DNA from: Clostridia bacterium
Lineage (GTDB): Bacteria > Bacillota_A > Clostridia > TANB77 > CAG-508
Assembly (NCBI GenBank): GCA_017475185.1
Contig: JAFVGB010000019.1
Coordinates: forward strand, 1 to 52,201
DNA: 52,201 nucleotides
Direction: 5' to 3'
The notes under the pieces were generated by a model. That model was not told where the DNA came from and searched no databases. It saw only the letters and a list, made by a program, of their open reading frames with translations. Position 1 is the stretch's first letter. Every line of letters begins with the position of its first letter. This document shows, in pieces, positions 17,178 through 25,422 of this stretch. The position numbers and the translations under genes were made by a program.

Positions 17178-17474
17178 TTAGAACATGTAGAACCCTGCGT
17201 GTTCTAAGGAATACTGGCAGTTCACCATTGGATTGTTATACATAAAACAATGGCTTTTTAAAACGCACTTTACATGGCAAGATTCACAAAATGTGTCATC
17301 CTTGAAACCACCATAGGTAATTTCTTTTTTTTCTCCGCTATGCAGAGTGACCTTATAGTGCTTTGCCATATTGGGATTTCTTGAAAAATCCGTGTACTTA
17401 AAGTCAGGGATTAACCCAACTTCAGTTTTGCCTGCCATAATCCGTCCATCTGATTCAATTGTAACCTTAATCAT
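17178..17474 (-). CDS. Hypothetical Cys-rich protein, orphan
   Basis: A 98-residue protein of unrecognised family. The first half has a beta-rich pattern (KVTIESDGRI, HYKVTLHSGEKKEITYGGF). The second half holds a Cys/His cluster CESCHVKCVLKSHC (residues 64-77) and a further Cys near 86, which suggests metal binding. SD AAAGGAGTATCTTT precedes the ATG. It has a perfect consensus promoter with a leader of about 90 nt, and it ends in a strong terminator. G+C content and codon choice (CTG, GGC, GCC) differ from neighbours, suggesting transfer. Confidence 0.75.
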   Translation of the reverse strand: MIKVTIESDGRIMAGKTEVGLIPDFKYTDFSRNPNMAKHYKVTLHSGEKKEITYGGFKDDTFCESCHVKCVLKSHCFMYNNPMVNCQYSLEHAGFYMF

Positions 17475-17572
17475 AAAGATACTCCTTTATCAGTGTGGTT
17501 AGACTTATGTATGAAATGGCAACCACTGGAGCCATTAGTACATGAATAGGAGTTTTACCCATTCTGAGGTAG

Positions 17573-17601
17573 ATTATACCACAATTTACGTATTATGTCA
17601 A
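17573..17601 (-). promoter_or_regulatory. Perfect consensus sigma-A promoter
   Basis: Read on the minus strand: TTGACA (17596-17601), exactly 17 bases, TATAAT (17573-17578). The start of transcription near 17566 leaves a leader of about 90 nt before the orphan gene. Confidence 0.85.
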
Positions 17602-17632
17602 TTTTGAGAAACTAAAAATTTCAGAAAAACTA

Positions 17633-17661
17633 TTTACAATTGTGAATTTTTGTGTTAGAAT
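17633..17661 (+). promoter_or_regulatory. Promoter, rightward, before a small membrane ORF
   Basis: -35 TTTACA (17633-17638), 17-base spacer, -10 TAGAAT (17656-17661). It diverges from the perfect promoter at 17573-17601. Confidence 0.45.
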
Positions 17662-17774
17662 ACAAAACAATTCGAATTTAAATCAAAAAATTAATTATTC
17701 TTTTGGAAAAACAATTTCATTCTTCCAAAACAATCTCAAAAAAATTAAATATTAAAAGAAGGTGATTTTATAGA

Positions 17775-17939
17775 TTGAAATGGGTTTACAGTAGAAGCGG
17801 AAAATTATTTGCTTGTTTTGTTGTGTCATTTGTAATATTTTGTTTATTAAATTATATTTACCAATTATCTTTAAACAAAGTTAATGATGAAAATGAAGAA
17901 AATAAAGCTAAAAGTTTACATTTCTTCATTGACATATGA
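17775..17939 (+). CDS. Possible small single-pass membrane protein
   Basis: A TTG start about 10 nt after AAGGTG opens a 54-codon frame: a basic start (KWVYSRSGK), one hydrophobic segment (LFACFVVSFVIFCLLNYIY), then a charged tail. A promoter lies about 115 nt upstream. No family is recognised. The basic start, membrane span and charged tail support a real gene, but the TTG start and short length leave doubt. Confidence 0.4.
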   Translation: MKWVYSRSGKLFACFVVSFVIFCLLNYIYQLSLNKVNDENEENKAKSLHFFIDI

Positions 17940-18089
17940 AAATATAGCTTATATAATTAACTAAGAAAAATGTTGAAATCTAAACTAAAATGACAAATTT
18001 AAAATTTTTTCGAAATGGTTATTCTAATCTTGTTTTTCTCATGTTTAAAATCAAAGGATAAAAAATAATTTAGAAAGTTGGATGTGTAT

Positions 18090-19820
18090 ATGAATAAAAA
18101 AAAGATTATTTTTATTATAAGTATAATAGTATTATTTTTAATAGTAATAAGTGTAATATTAATATCCAAAAATAAGGCAAAATTAGACTACGAAATTGAA
18201 GTAGTAAATGAAATAAATTATATGTTATATAGTGAAAATAATAAGTTTGGAGTAATAGATAAATCAGGAAATATTGTTGTTCAATCACAATATGATGAAG
18301 TTCAAATTCCAAATCCATCAAAACCAATATTTATTTGTATGTATAATTACAATGAAGGAAAAAATCAATATACAGTAAAGGTATTAAATGATAAATCAGA
18401 ACAGATTTTATATCAATATCTATATGTAGAAGCAATAAAATTAAATGCGGGAATTAGTGAAATACCATATGAAAAAAGTGTTTTGAAATTTATGCAAAAC
18501 GGTAAATACGGATTAATTAATTTCAATGGGGACATTATTGTAAAACCAAAATATGATGAAATTAAAAGTTTAGATTATAGAGAAGGATTGCTGGTTGTAA
18601 AAAAAGACGACAAATATGGAATAATTAACATAAATGGTGCAACAGTTGTAAAAGAAAAATATGATTTTATAGAATCTGATAGATATTATGACAGTGATGC
18701 AGAATATAAAAAATCAGGATTTATAGTAGGTAATAAAATAGGTGAAGAATATAAATATGGTTATTTAAATGCACAGGGAAAGAAAATATTAGATAATATA
18801 TATGATCAAATAGAAAGAATTGAAAATAAAGATGATATTTATATAGTTGCTTTTAAAGATGAAAAAGCAGGATTATATAAAGGAAAAAATAATGTTATTA
18901 AACATGAATATGAAGATATTCAATACGATAAAAATAATAATTGTTTAATAATACAACAAGACTCTAAACAAGGAATATCAGATTTAAACGGAAATATATT
19001 ATTTGAATTAAAGTATGATAATATATATATTTCTGGAAAATATATAAATGCACAAAATGCAACTGATGTAGAAATTTTTGATTTCAATACAAAACAAAAA
19101 ATAGAATTAGATAATATTATAGGATTAAATCAAACAGATAATGACAAATATTTAGTAGCAATTACTAATGATGACAAATATAAAATTTATAATACTGAAA
19201 ATAATCAAATTATGAAAAACGAATATGATTATTTGGAATATATTTATGATGATTATTTTATAGTAATGAACAATAAAAAATATGGAATTATTGATATAAA
19301 TGAAGAAAAATTAATTGATATAAAATTTGATTATATTCAAAAAATTGAAAATACTAAATTAATTCAAGCTATTGATAATTCTAAAAAAACAACCAATATT
19401 TATATACAAGATAAATTGATTGCATCAATGAATAATGGTGTTGTATGTATAAAAGATGATCATATCGTTTTACAATCAAATAGTGATATTAAATATATAA
19501 GTTATGATGGAAAATTGGTAAATAGCACAGATCTTTTTGAAAAAAACATATATGTATTTTGTAAAAATAATAAATGGGGATTTGAAGATAAAGACCACAA
19601 AGTTATTGTAAATGCAGAATATGATTTGGTTACAGAACTTAATAAATATGGATTTGCAGGTATAAAAAAAGATGGAAAATGGGGAGTAATTAATTCCGAA
19701 GGAAACATTATTTTAGAACCTACATATGAAATTGATTCAAATAATCCAAATTTTATTGGAAAATTTTATGAATATGACTTAGGTTATGGTGAACCATATT
19801 TTATTAGTGATAATAAATAG
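18090..19820 (+). CDS. WG-repeat protein, membrane-anchored
   Basis: An N-terminal membrane anchor (residues 5-26) is followed by a long extracytoplasmic array of WG/KWG-type repeats. Each copy has the pattern Lys-(Tyr/Trp)-Gly-(hydrophobic)-Ile-(Asn/Asp)-x-x-Gly-x-(Ile)-(Val)-x-x-x-Tyr-Asp, for example NKFGVIDKSGNIVVQSQYDE, GKYGLINFNGDIIVKPKYDE and GKWGVINSEGNIILEPTYE. About nine to ten copies are visible, some degenerate. WG repeats are thought to form beta-propeller-like binding surfaces; no partner can be named. The ATG at 18090 is preferred; an in-frame TTG at 18078 is possible. Confidence 0.88.
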   Translation: MNKKKIIFIISIIVLFLIVISVILISKNKAKLDYEIEVVNEINYMLYSENNKFGVIDKSGNIVVQSQYDEVQIPNPSKPIFICMYNYNEGKNQYTVKVLNDKSEQILYQYLYVEAIKLNAGISEIPYEKSVLKFMQNGKYGLINFNGDIIVKPKYDEIKSLDYREGLLVVKKDDKYGIININGATVVKEKYDFIESDRYYDSDAEYKKSGFIVGNKIGEEYKYGYLNAQGKKILDNIYDQIERIENKDDIYIVAFKDEKAGLYKGKNNVIKHEYEDIQYDKNNNCLIIQQDSKQGISDLNGNILFELKYDNIYISGKYINAQNATDVEIFDFNTKQKIELDNIIGLNQTDNDKYLVAITNDDKYKIYNTENNQIMKNEYDYLEYIYDDYFIVMNNKKYGIIDINEEKLIDIKFDYIQKIENTKLIQAIDNSKKTTNIYIQDKLIASMNNGVVCIKDDHIVLQSNSDIKYISYDGKLVNSTDLFEKNIYVFCKNNKWGFEDKDHKVIVNAEYDLVTELNKYGFAGIKKDGKWGVINSEGNIILEPTYEIDSNNPNFIGKFYEYDLGYGEPYFISDNK

Positions 19821-19842
19821 TAAAATTTTAAGAAAGGAGAGT

Positions 19843-19872
19843 ATGAATATTAAAAAAATATCATACAAGTAG
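19843..19872 (+). other. Nine-codon mini-ORF or misread start of the next gene
   Basis: AAAGGAGAGT is followed directly by ATG and the frame MNIKKISYK, then TAG, 4 nt before the next gene's ATG at 19877, which itself has no good SD. If the A7 run at 19852-19858 were A6, the frame would read MNIKKYHTSRRMYKELG and join the next gene without a stop. So this is either a leader peptide or a one-base homopolymer error. Confidence 0.45.
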
Positions 19873-19876
19873 AAGA

Positions 19877-21118
19877 ATGTATAAAGAATTAGGAATTAAA
19901 GAAGAAGTTGTTGAATTAGCAAAAAAAGTAGAAAATGATGTACAAAATGTTTTTAAAGAAATTGACGAAGTTTGTGAATATAATACAGCAAAAGTATTAA
20001 GAGCATTTCAAAAATATAATATTTCAGATATGCACTTTGGAAGCACAACAGGCTATGGTTATGGTGATGTAGGAAGAGATACAGCAGAAAAAGTTTTTGC
20101 AGAGGTTTTAGGAGCAGAAGATTGTTTGGTAAGAAATCAATTTATTTCTGGAAGCCATGCTTTAACAGTTGCATTGTTTGCTTTTTTACGTCCAGGAGAT
20201 ACAATGCTAAGTATATGTGGAAAACCATATGATACTTTAGATTCAGTAATTGGAATTGAAGAAAATAATAGTTCTTTAAAATCCTTTGGAGTAAAATATG
20301 AACAAATTGATATGATTAATGATGATTTCGATTATGAAAAAATTAAAGAAAGAGTATTACAAGGAAATTTAAAATTAATTGAAATACAACGTTCTAGAGG
20401 ATATGCAACCAGAAAAAGCATAACATTGGATAAAATTGAAAAGGTTATTAAATTAATAAAAGAAAACAATAAAGATGTAATTATAATGATAGATAATTGT
20501 TATGGTGAATTTGTAGAAAAATACGAACCTACAAGTATTGGCGCAGATGTTATAGTTGGTTCACTTATTAAAAATTTAGGAGGAGGAATTGCAACTAATG
20601 GTGCATATATAGCAGGAAGAAAAGAGTTAGTAGAATTAGCTGCTGAAAGATTAACTGTACCAGGACAAGGTAAAGAAGTTGGACCAAGTCAAGGTGTTAA
20701 TAGAGCTATATTACAGGGATTATTTATGGCACCTAGTGTTGTTAGAAGTAGCTTAAAAACAGCTGTTTTTGCAAGTAAAATGCTTGAAGATTTAGGATTT
20801 AAACCAGTACCAAGATATGATGAAAAAAGATCTGATATAGTTCAAACAATTGAATTTGGTAATGCTGATAGTGTTATAAAATATTGTCAAGGAATTCAAA
20901 AAGGTTCACCTATAGATTCTAATTCTGTACCAGAACCTTGGGACATGCCTGGATACAATGATAAAGTAATTATGGCTGCTGGAGCTTTTACGCAAGGTTC
21001 ATCAATTGAACTTTCATGTGATGCACCAATACGCCCACCATATATTGCATTTATGCAGGGAGGTCTTACTTATGAATATGGAAAACTTGGCGTTATGAGA
21101 GCTGTTTCAAATTTATAA
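19877..21118 (+). CDS. Methionine gamma-lyase family PLP protein (aluminium-resistance type)
   Basis: A fold-type I PLP enzyme of the family long annotated as aluminium resistance protein or cystathionine beta-lyase-like. Motifs include MHFGSTTGYGYGDVGRD (near residues 54-70), FISGSHALTVALFAFLRPGD, DNCYGEF (PLP-binding Asp) and the probable Schiff-base lysine in GSLIKNLGGGIA (near 233). The C-terminal IRPPYIAFMQGGLTYEYGKLG is diagnostic. 413 residues is normal. Its true start may be at 19843 (see that entry). The gene lies shortly after the WG-repeat gene. Confidence 0.9.
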   Translation: MYKELGIKEEVVELAKKVENDVQNVFKEIDEVCEYNTAKVLRAFQKYNISDMHFGSTTGYGYGDVGRDTAEKVFAEVLGAEDCLVRNQFISGSHALTVALFAFLRPGDTMLSICGKPYDTLDSVIGIEENNSSLKSFGVKYEQIDMINDDFDYEKIKERVLQGNLKLIEIQRSRGYATRKSITLDKIEKVIKLIKENNKDVIIMIDNCYGEFVEKYEPTSIGADVIVGSLIKNLGGGIATNGAYIAGRKELVELAAERLTVPGQGKEVGPSQGVNRAILQGLFMAPSVVRSSLKTAVFASKMLEDLGFKPVPRYDEKRSDIVQTIEFGNADSVIKYCQGIQKGSPIDSNSVPEPWDMPGYNDKVIMAAGAFTQGSSIELSCDAPIRPPYIAFMQGGLTYEYGKLGVMRAVSNL

Positions 21119-21184
21119 ATTTTATTAATGAATACAAAAGCTGAAAATAACATTATTAAAATTCAAATGATTGGAAGTGAAAAA

Positions 21185-22549
21185 ATGAAAGTAGTAATCA
21201 TTGGCGGTGGACCAGCAGGAATGATGGCTGGAATATCTGCCGCTAGAAATGGTAATCAGGTTGTTATTCTTGAAAAAATGAATATGTTAGGAAAAAAACT
21301 TCTAATAACAGGTAAAGGCAGATGTAATATTACTAGCAGTTTAGATATATCTGAATTTATTCCAAATATACCAGGAAATGGAAGATTTTTGTATAGTTGT
21401 TTTGAACAATTTACTAATAAAGACATTATTAAATTAATGGAAAAACATAATGTAAAAGTAAAAGAAGAAAGAGGAAACAGAATTTTTCCGGTTAGTGATA
21501 AATCAATTGATGTGTTAAATGCTTTTTTAGATGAGTTAAAGATGTTAAAAGTAAAAATAGTTACTGGAGCAAAGGTCGAAAAGATTTTAACAGAAATATC
21601 AATGGAAAATAATACAGAAAATGTAGAGCAAAAAAATGATACAAAAAATCACAGAAAAGTAATAGGAGTAGAATATACACAAGAGGGAAAAAAATGTGTT
21701 GAAAAAGCAGATAAACTTATTTTAGCAACCGGTGGTAACAGTTATCAGGCAACAGGTTCAACAGGCGACGGGTATAAGATGGCTAAAGAATTAGGACATA
21801 CAATTACCGAAATCGTACCATCATTAGTACCTTTGGTTGCAAATAATATTACAAATGTGGAAGTTAACAATAAAGGTGTATATAAAAGTAAATATAATAA
21901 TTCACTAGAATTATGCAAAGCTTTACAAGGACTAAGTTTGAAAAATGTACAAATTGAATTTGAAGATATCGAAAAAAATAAAAATATATATAAAGATTTT
22001 GGAGAGATGATATTTACTCACTTTGGTGTTTCAGGTCCAACAATATTAAGTGGCTCAGCACATTTACTAAGATATAAAAACATAAAAGAGTTATTAAAAT
22101 GTGGAAAAGTGGTTTTGAATATAGATTTAAAGCCTGCTTTAAGTGAAGAAAAATTAGATGCAAGGGTATTAAGAGATTTTGAGAAAGACAAAAATAAGAT
22201 ATTTAAAAATAGCCTAAATGAATTATTGCCTCAAAAAATGATAGATCCTATTATCATTATATCTGGTATAGATTCTAATAAAAAAGTAAATGAAATTACT
22301 AGAACCGAAAGATTAAATTTGGTTAAATTACTGAAAAATTTTAGAGTAGTCATTAGTGATTTTAGATCAATAAATGAAGCAATTGTTACATCAGGAGGTG
22401 TTACTATTAAAGAAATTAATCCAAAAACAATGGAATCTAAGTTTATAGAAGGATTATTTTTTGCAGGTGAAGTAATTGATGTTGATGCATACACAGGAGG
22501 CTTTAACTTACAAATTGCATATTCAACCGGATATGTAGCAGGATTATAA
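21185..22549 (+). CDS. HI0933/YhiN-family FAD-dependent oxidoreductase
   Basis: A flavoprotein of the BaiN/HI0933 group; its reaction in this organism is unknown. The FAD-binding start is VVIIGGGPAGMMAGISAARN, followed by LGKKLLITGKGRCNIT, ILATGGNSYQATGSTGDGY, and the C-terminal GVTIKEINPKTMESK and FAGEVIDVDAYTGGFNLQ. The ATG at 21185 follows GGAAGTG; an in-frame ATG at 21128 has no SD. A charged insert near residues 140-155 accounts for the 454-residue length. Confidence 0.9.
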   Translation: MKVVIIGGGPAGMMAGISAARNGNQVVILEKMNMLGKKLLITGKGRCNITSSLDISEFIPNIPGNGRFLYSCFEQFTNKDIIKLMEKHNVKVKEERGNRIFPVSDKSIDVLNAFLDELKMLKVKIVTGAKVEKILTEISMENNTENVEQKNDTKNHRKVIGVEYTQEGKKCVEKADKLILATGGNSYQATGSTGDGYKMAKELGHTITEIVPSLVPLVANNITNVEVNNKGVYKSKYNNSLELCKALQGLSLKNVQIEFEDIEKNKNIYKDFGEMIFTHFGVSGPTILSGSAHLLRYKNIKELLKCGKVVLNIDLKPALSEEKLDARVLRDFEKDKNKIFKNSLNELLPQKMIDPIIIISGIDSNKKVNEITRTERLNLVKLLKNFRVVISDFRSINEAIVTSGGVTIKEINPKTMESKFIEGLFFAGEVIDVDAYTGGFNLQIAYSTGYVAGL

Positions 22550-22555
22550 AACATT

Positions 22556-22592
22556 TGAAACATTTGGGGACGGTCTTAAATGTTATGTTTCT
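22556..22592 (-). repeat. GACCGTCCCC-type repeat, inverted copy
   Basis: TGAAACATTTGGGGACGGTC followed by TTAAATGTTATGTTTC is the reverse-complement orientation of the repeat seen at 29966, 41822 and 41860. It lies just after the flavoprotein stop codon. Confidence 0.6.
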
Positions 22593-22612
22593 TTGAAAGG
22601 AGAAATAAAAAT

Positions 22613-23242
22613 ATGTTTTTCACGATTGAAGAAGAAAAATTAGAAGAAGAAATTGTAGAAAAAAAATCAAAATTTATAGCAAGTTTATTTTATATTGATA
22701 GCGAGGAAAAAGCTCAAGAAATATTAAAATCGATAAAAAAACAATATTTTGATGCTAGACATAATTGCTTTGCATATAGAGTAATGACTGAAAGTGGTAT
22801 AATTGAGAGATTTAGTGATGATGGAGAGCCAAGTGGTACTGCTGGAGGTCCTATGCTTAATATTATGGCAAAAGAAAATCTATGTAATGTTTTAGTGATT
22901 GTTACTAGATATTTTGGAGGAATTTTACTTGGAACAGGTGGTTTGGTAAGAGCATATTCAGAAGCTACTTCGAAAGTTATAGAAACAGCAACAATTGCGA
23001 CAGAGACTCTTGGATTAGAGGTGCAAATTGAAATAGATTATAATGAATTAGAAATGATAAAATATTATTGTAAGAAAAATGGTATTAACATAGTAAATAT
23101 TGTATATGAAGATAATATAAAGTGTTATTTAGAAGTTACAAATGAAGAATTAGAGAATTTACTAGATAAAAACAAGAGTAATTGTAATATTTTAAAACAT
23201 AAAATACTAACAACAAAGAACATCAGAAAAAAGACAAAATAA
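22613..23242 (+). CDS. YigZ/IMPACT family protein
   Basis: A 209-residue member of the UPF0029/YigZ family, of uncertain function, possibly nucleic-acid or ribosome related. The conserved block is DARHNCFAYRV (near residue 44), RFSDDGEPSGTAGGPML and VIVTRYFGGILLGTGGLVRA, followed by a C-terminal ferredoxin-like DUF1949 domain. The ATG at 22613 follows GAAAGGAGAAATAAAAAT; the in-frame ATG at 22580 would start inside the upstream repeat. Confidence 0.9.
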   Translation: MFFTIEEEKLEEEIVEKKSKFIASLFYIDSEEKAQEILKSIKKQYFDARHNCFAYRVMTESGIIERFSDDGEPSGTAGGPMLNIMAKENLCNVLVIVTRYFGGILLGTGGLVRAYSEATSKVIETATIATETLGLEVQIEIDYNELEMIKYYCKKNGINIVNIVYEDNIKCYLEVTNEELENLLDKNKSNCNILKHKILTTKNIRKKTK

Positions 23243-23347
23243 GGGAATTTATAAGTAATATTAATAAAAAATACATTTCAGTATATTTAATAAAAAAACA
23301 ACAAATGGAAAAAAATTACAATAAATGGAAAAAATTTCCAAAAAGTA

Positions 23348-23376
23348 TTGCAAAAATTTAAAACTAATAATATAAT
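23348..23376 (+). promoter_or_regulatory. Promoter for spo0A
   Basis: -35 TTGCAA (23348-23353), 17-base spacer, -10 TATAAT (23371-23376). No clear 0A box (TTTGTCGAA-like) was found between here and the start codon. Confidence 0.65.
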
Positions 23377-23433
23377 CTGAAATGTAAAATTTTTCCAATT
23401 TTACAAAAATATTTTAACAGGAGGATGAAAAAG

Positions 23434-24252
23434 GTGGATAACAAAATAACAGTATTAATAGCAGATGACAACAGAGATTTTGCTATGACATTATTAGGTT
23501 ACTTAAAAGAAGAAAAAGATTTAGAAGTAGTGGGTATAGCAAAAGATGGATTAGAGGCATCTGAGTTAATATCAATTACAAAACCAGACATAGCAATATT
23601 AGATGTTATAATGCCACATTTAGACGGACTAGGAGTTTTAGAAAAAATTAATGAATCACAAATGGAAAAGAAACCAATTTGCATAATGTTATCAGCAGTA
23701 GGACAAGAAAAAATAACACAAAAAGCAATAGACTTAGGAGCACAATATTACATTATTAAACCATTCGAAATAGACGTATTAGTAAAAAGAATAAAGGAAA
23801 TAAAAACATTTGGGCAAATGGGCAACAGAGTAAGTTTTATCAATAAAGAGATTAGAGCACCTTACATAGAGATACAACAAGAAAAGAAGAATGCATCTGA
23901 AAATTTGGAAGCATTAGTAACAAACATAATTCACGAAGTTGGAGTACCAGCTCATATTAAAGGATATCAATATTTAAGAGAAGCAATTATGATGGTTGTA
24001 AAAGATATTGACGTAATTAATCAAATAACAAAACAATTATATCCAGAAATAGCTAATAAATATCATACAACACCAAGTAGAGTTGAAAGAGCAATAAGAC
24101 ATGCAATTGAAGTTGCATGGGCAAGAGGGCAAGTAGATACTGTTGAAAGTATATTTGGCTATACTGTTTCAACATCTAAAGGAAAACCTACAAATTCAGA
24201 ATTTATAGCTATGATTGCAGATAAATTAAGACTAGAATTAAAAACTGCATAA
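23434..24252 (+). CDS. spo0A: Sporulation master regulator Spo0A
   Basis: The response regulator that commits the cell to sporulation. The receiver domain has Asp11-Asp12, phosphoacceptor Asp57 ([13 protein letters not shown]) and Lys109 (YYIIKPFE). The C-terminal DNA-binding domain includes [16 protein letters not shown] and the recognition region [18 protein letters not shown] (near 213-230). I prefer the GTG at 23434, 9 nt after AGGAGG; the ATG at 23425 directly abuts that SD. 272 residues. spoIVB, usually just upstream, is absent from the window. Confidence 0.97.
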   Translation: MDNKITVLIADDNRDFAMTLLGYLKEEKDLEVVGIAKDGLEASELISITKPDIAILDVIMPHLDGLGVLEKINESQMEKKPICIMLSAVGQEKITQKAIDLGAQYYIIKPFEIDVLVKRIKEIKTFGQMGNRVSFINKEIRAPYIEIQQEKKNASENLEALVTNIIHEVGVPAHIKGYQYLREAIMMVVKDIDVINQITKQLYPEIANKYHTTPSRVERAIRHAIEVAWARGQVDTVESIFGYTVSTSKGKPTNSEFIAMIADKLRLELKTA

Positions 24253-24264
24253 ATATTTATATAA

Positions 24265-24310
24265 GACCCCAATAAACATTTCAAAAGATGTTTTAGGGGT
24301 TATTTTTTTA
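24265..24310 (+). terminator. Terminator after spo0A
   Basis: CCCCAATAAACAT pairs imperfectly with ATGTTTTAGGGG, followed by TTATTTTTTT. Confidence 0.75.
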
Positions 24311-24396
24311 CTAATATCAAAAAAGAAATTTATGTATATTAGAATAAAACAATAAAAATGGCATAATCTAAAATAGTAAATATTTATGGAGGAATT

Positions 24397-24948
24397 ATGC
24401 TGAAAAATACGATTGAATATAAAAGGTTTGTATGGGAATTTGAGAATTGTATAGAAAAAAACAGAAATATTGTATTTGTATGTATTGGCACAGTTTCAGT
24501 TATAGGTGATTCTTTTGGACCTGTTGTGGGAACTGTATTGAAAAAAAGGTTAAATAAAAATAATGGAATTGAAGTTATTGGTGATATATATAATTGTATT
24601 ACATATGATAAAATACAAAATTATATGAATCAAATAAATGATAAATATTCAAATAGTCTAATAATAATTTTGGATTCGGCATTATCAAACGAATTTAATA
24701 TAGGAAAAATCTTTATTCAAAATAGAGGCTTAAAATATGCAGAATCATTGAAAAAGAAGAATAGTGTAATTGGAAATATAAGTATTAAGGCTGTTGTAGG
24801 AGAAAATTCTTATGATAGAATTAAAAACTTTAATAATCTAAGAATGGTGTCATATCAAAGGATACATTATGTTTCAAACATTGTTTCTAATGGAATTATA
24901 GAAGTGATGAATAAAAAAGTTAATAATGGAAAAAATATCTATAAATGA
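24397..24948 (+). CDS. yyaC: YyaC family spore protein
   Basis: A DUF1256/YyaC protein related to the germination protease (GPR) fold; made during sporulation, function not settled. The conserved N-terminal block is FVCIGTVSVIGDSFGPVVGT (residues 28-47). IIILDSALS near 90 and GNISIKAVVGEN near 127 follow the family pattern. 183 residues. SD TGGAGGAATT. It follows the spo0A terminator. Confidence 0.88.
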   Translation: MLKNTIEYKRFVWEFENCIEKNRNIVFVCIGTVSVIGDSFGPVVGTVLKKRLNKNNGIEVIGDIYNCITYDKIQNYMNQINDKYSNSLIIILDSALSNEFNIGKIFIQNRGLKYAESLKKKNSVIGNISIKAVVGENSYDRIKNFNNLRMVSYQRIHYVSNIVSNGIIEVMNKKVNNGKNIYK

Positions 24949-24975
24949 AATTCTTAAAATATTAAGGAGGAAATT

Positions 24976-25320
24976 ATGGATATTGATAAGATGAGAAATA
25001 TAGTTATTTTAAAAAATTTACCATCTAATCTTGTAGATGAAGCATTTGTTGTGTTAAAGGAAAATCAAAAAATAAAGAGATTTGAATATGTTGAAAGTAA
25101 AACTGAAAATTTTTCGAATTGTGCTGAAAAAGAAAATGAAAATGATTATGTGGTGAAAGAAGCGGAATTATTAATATCTAATTATATAAGTAAATTGGAA
25201 AATCAAGATTTAACTGGTAGAAATGCAAACATAAAATTAATAAAAAAGTACAAAAAATTAAAAATGTTTTCATGTATAATTGCAATAGCATTAATAATAA
25301 GTTGTTTTTTACATTTGTAA
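24976..25320 (+). CDS. Hypothetical C-terminal-anchored protein
   Basis: A 114-residue protein of unrecognised family. It has a soluble charged N-terminal part (MDIDKMRNIVILKNLPSNLV...) and a single hydrophobic segment at the very end (MFSCIIAIALIISCFLHL), the layout of a tail-anchored membrane protein. SD TAAGGAGGAAATT, 27 nt after yyaC, so co-transcribed with it, and a terminator follows. Context suggests, but does not prove, a sporulation role. Confidence 0.7.
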   Translation: MDIDKMRNIVILKNLPSNLVDEAFVVLKENQKIKRFEYVESKTENFSNCAEKENENDYVVKEAELLISNYISKLENQDLTGRNANIKLIKKYKKLKMFSCIIAIALIISCFLHL

Positions 25321-25353
25321 AATGAATAATTAAATAAAACAAAACATATAAAT

Positions 25354-25390
25354 AAAAAGACAAGTATGAGTAATCTCATATGTCTTTTTT
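25354..25390 (+). terminator. Terminator
   Basis: AAAAAGACAAGTATGAG and CTCATATGTCTTTTTTT form a nearly perfect stem around TAAT. Confidence 0.8.
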
Positions 25391-25422
25391 TATTTGTAAA
25401 TTTGTTAAGGAGATGATTACAT

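Noticed and set aside
23277..23345. Repeated AAATGGAAAAAA tracts upstream of spo0A as possible 0A boxes
   Set aside because: They do not match TTTGTCGAA-like 0A boxes and are simple AT-rich sequence.
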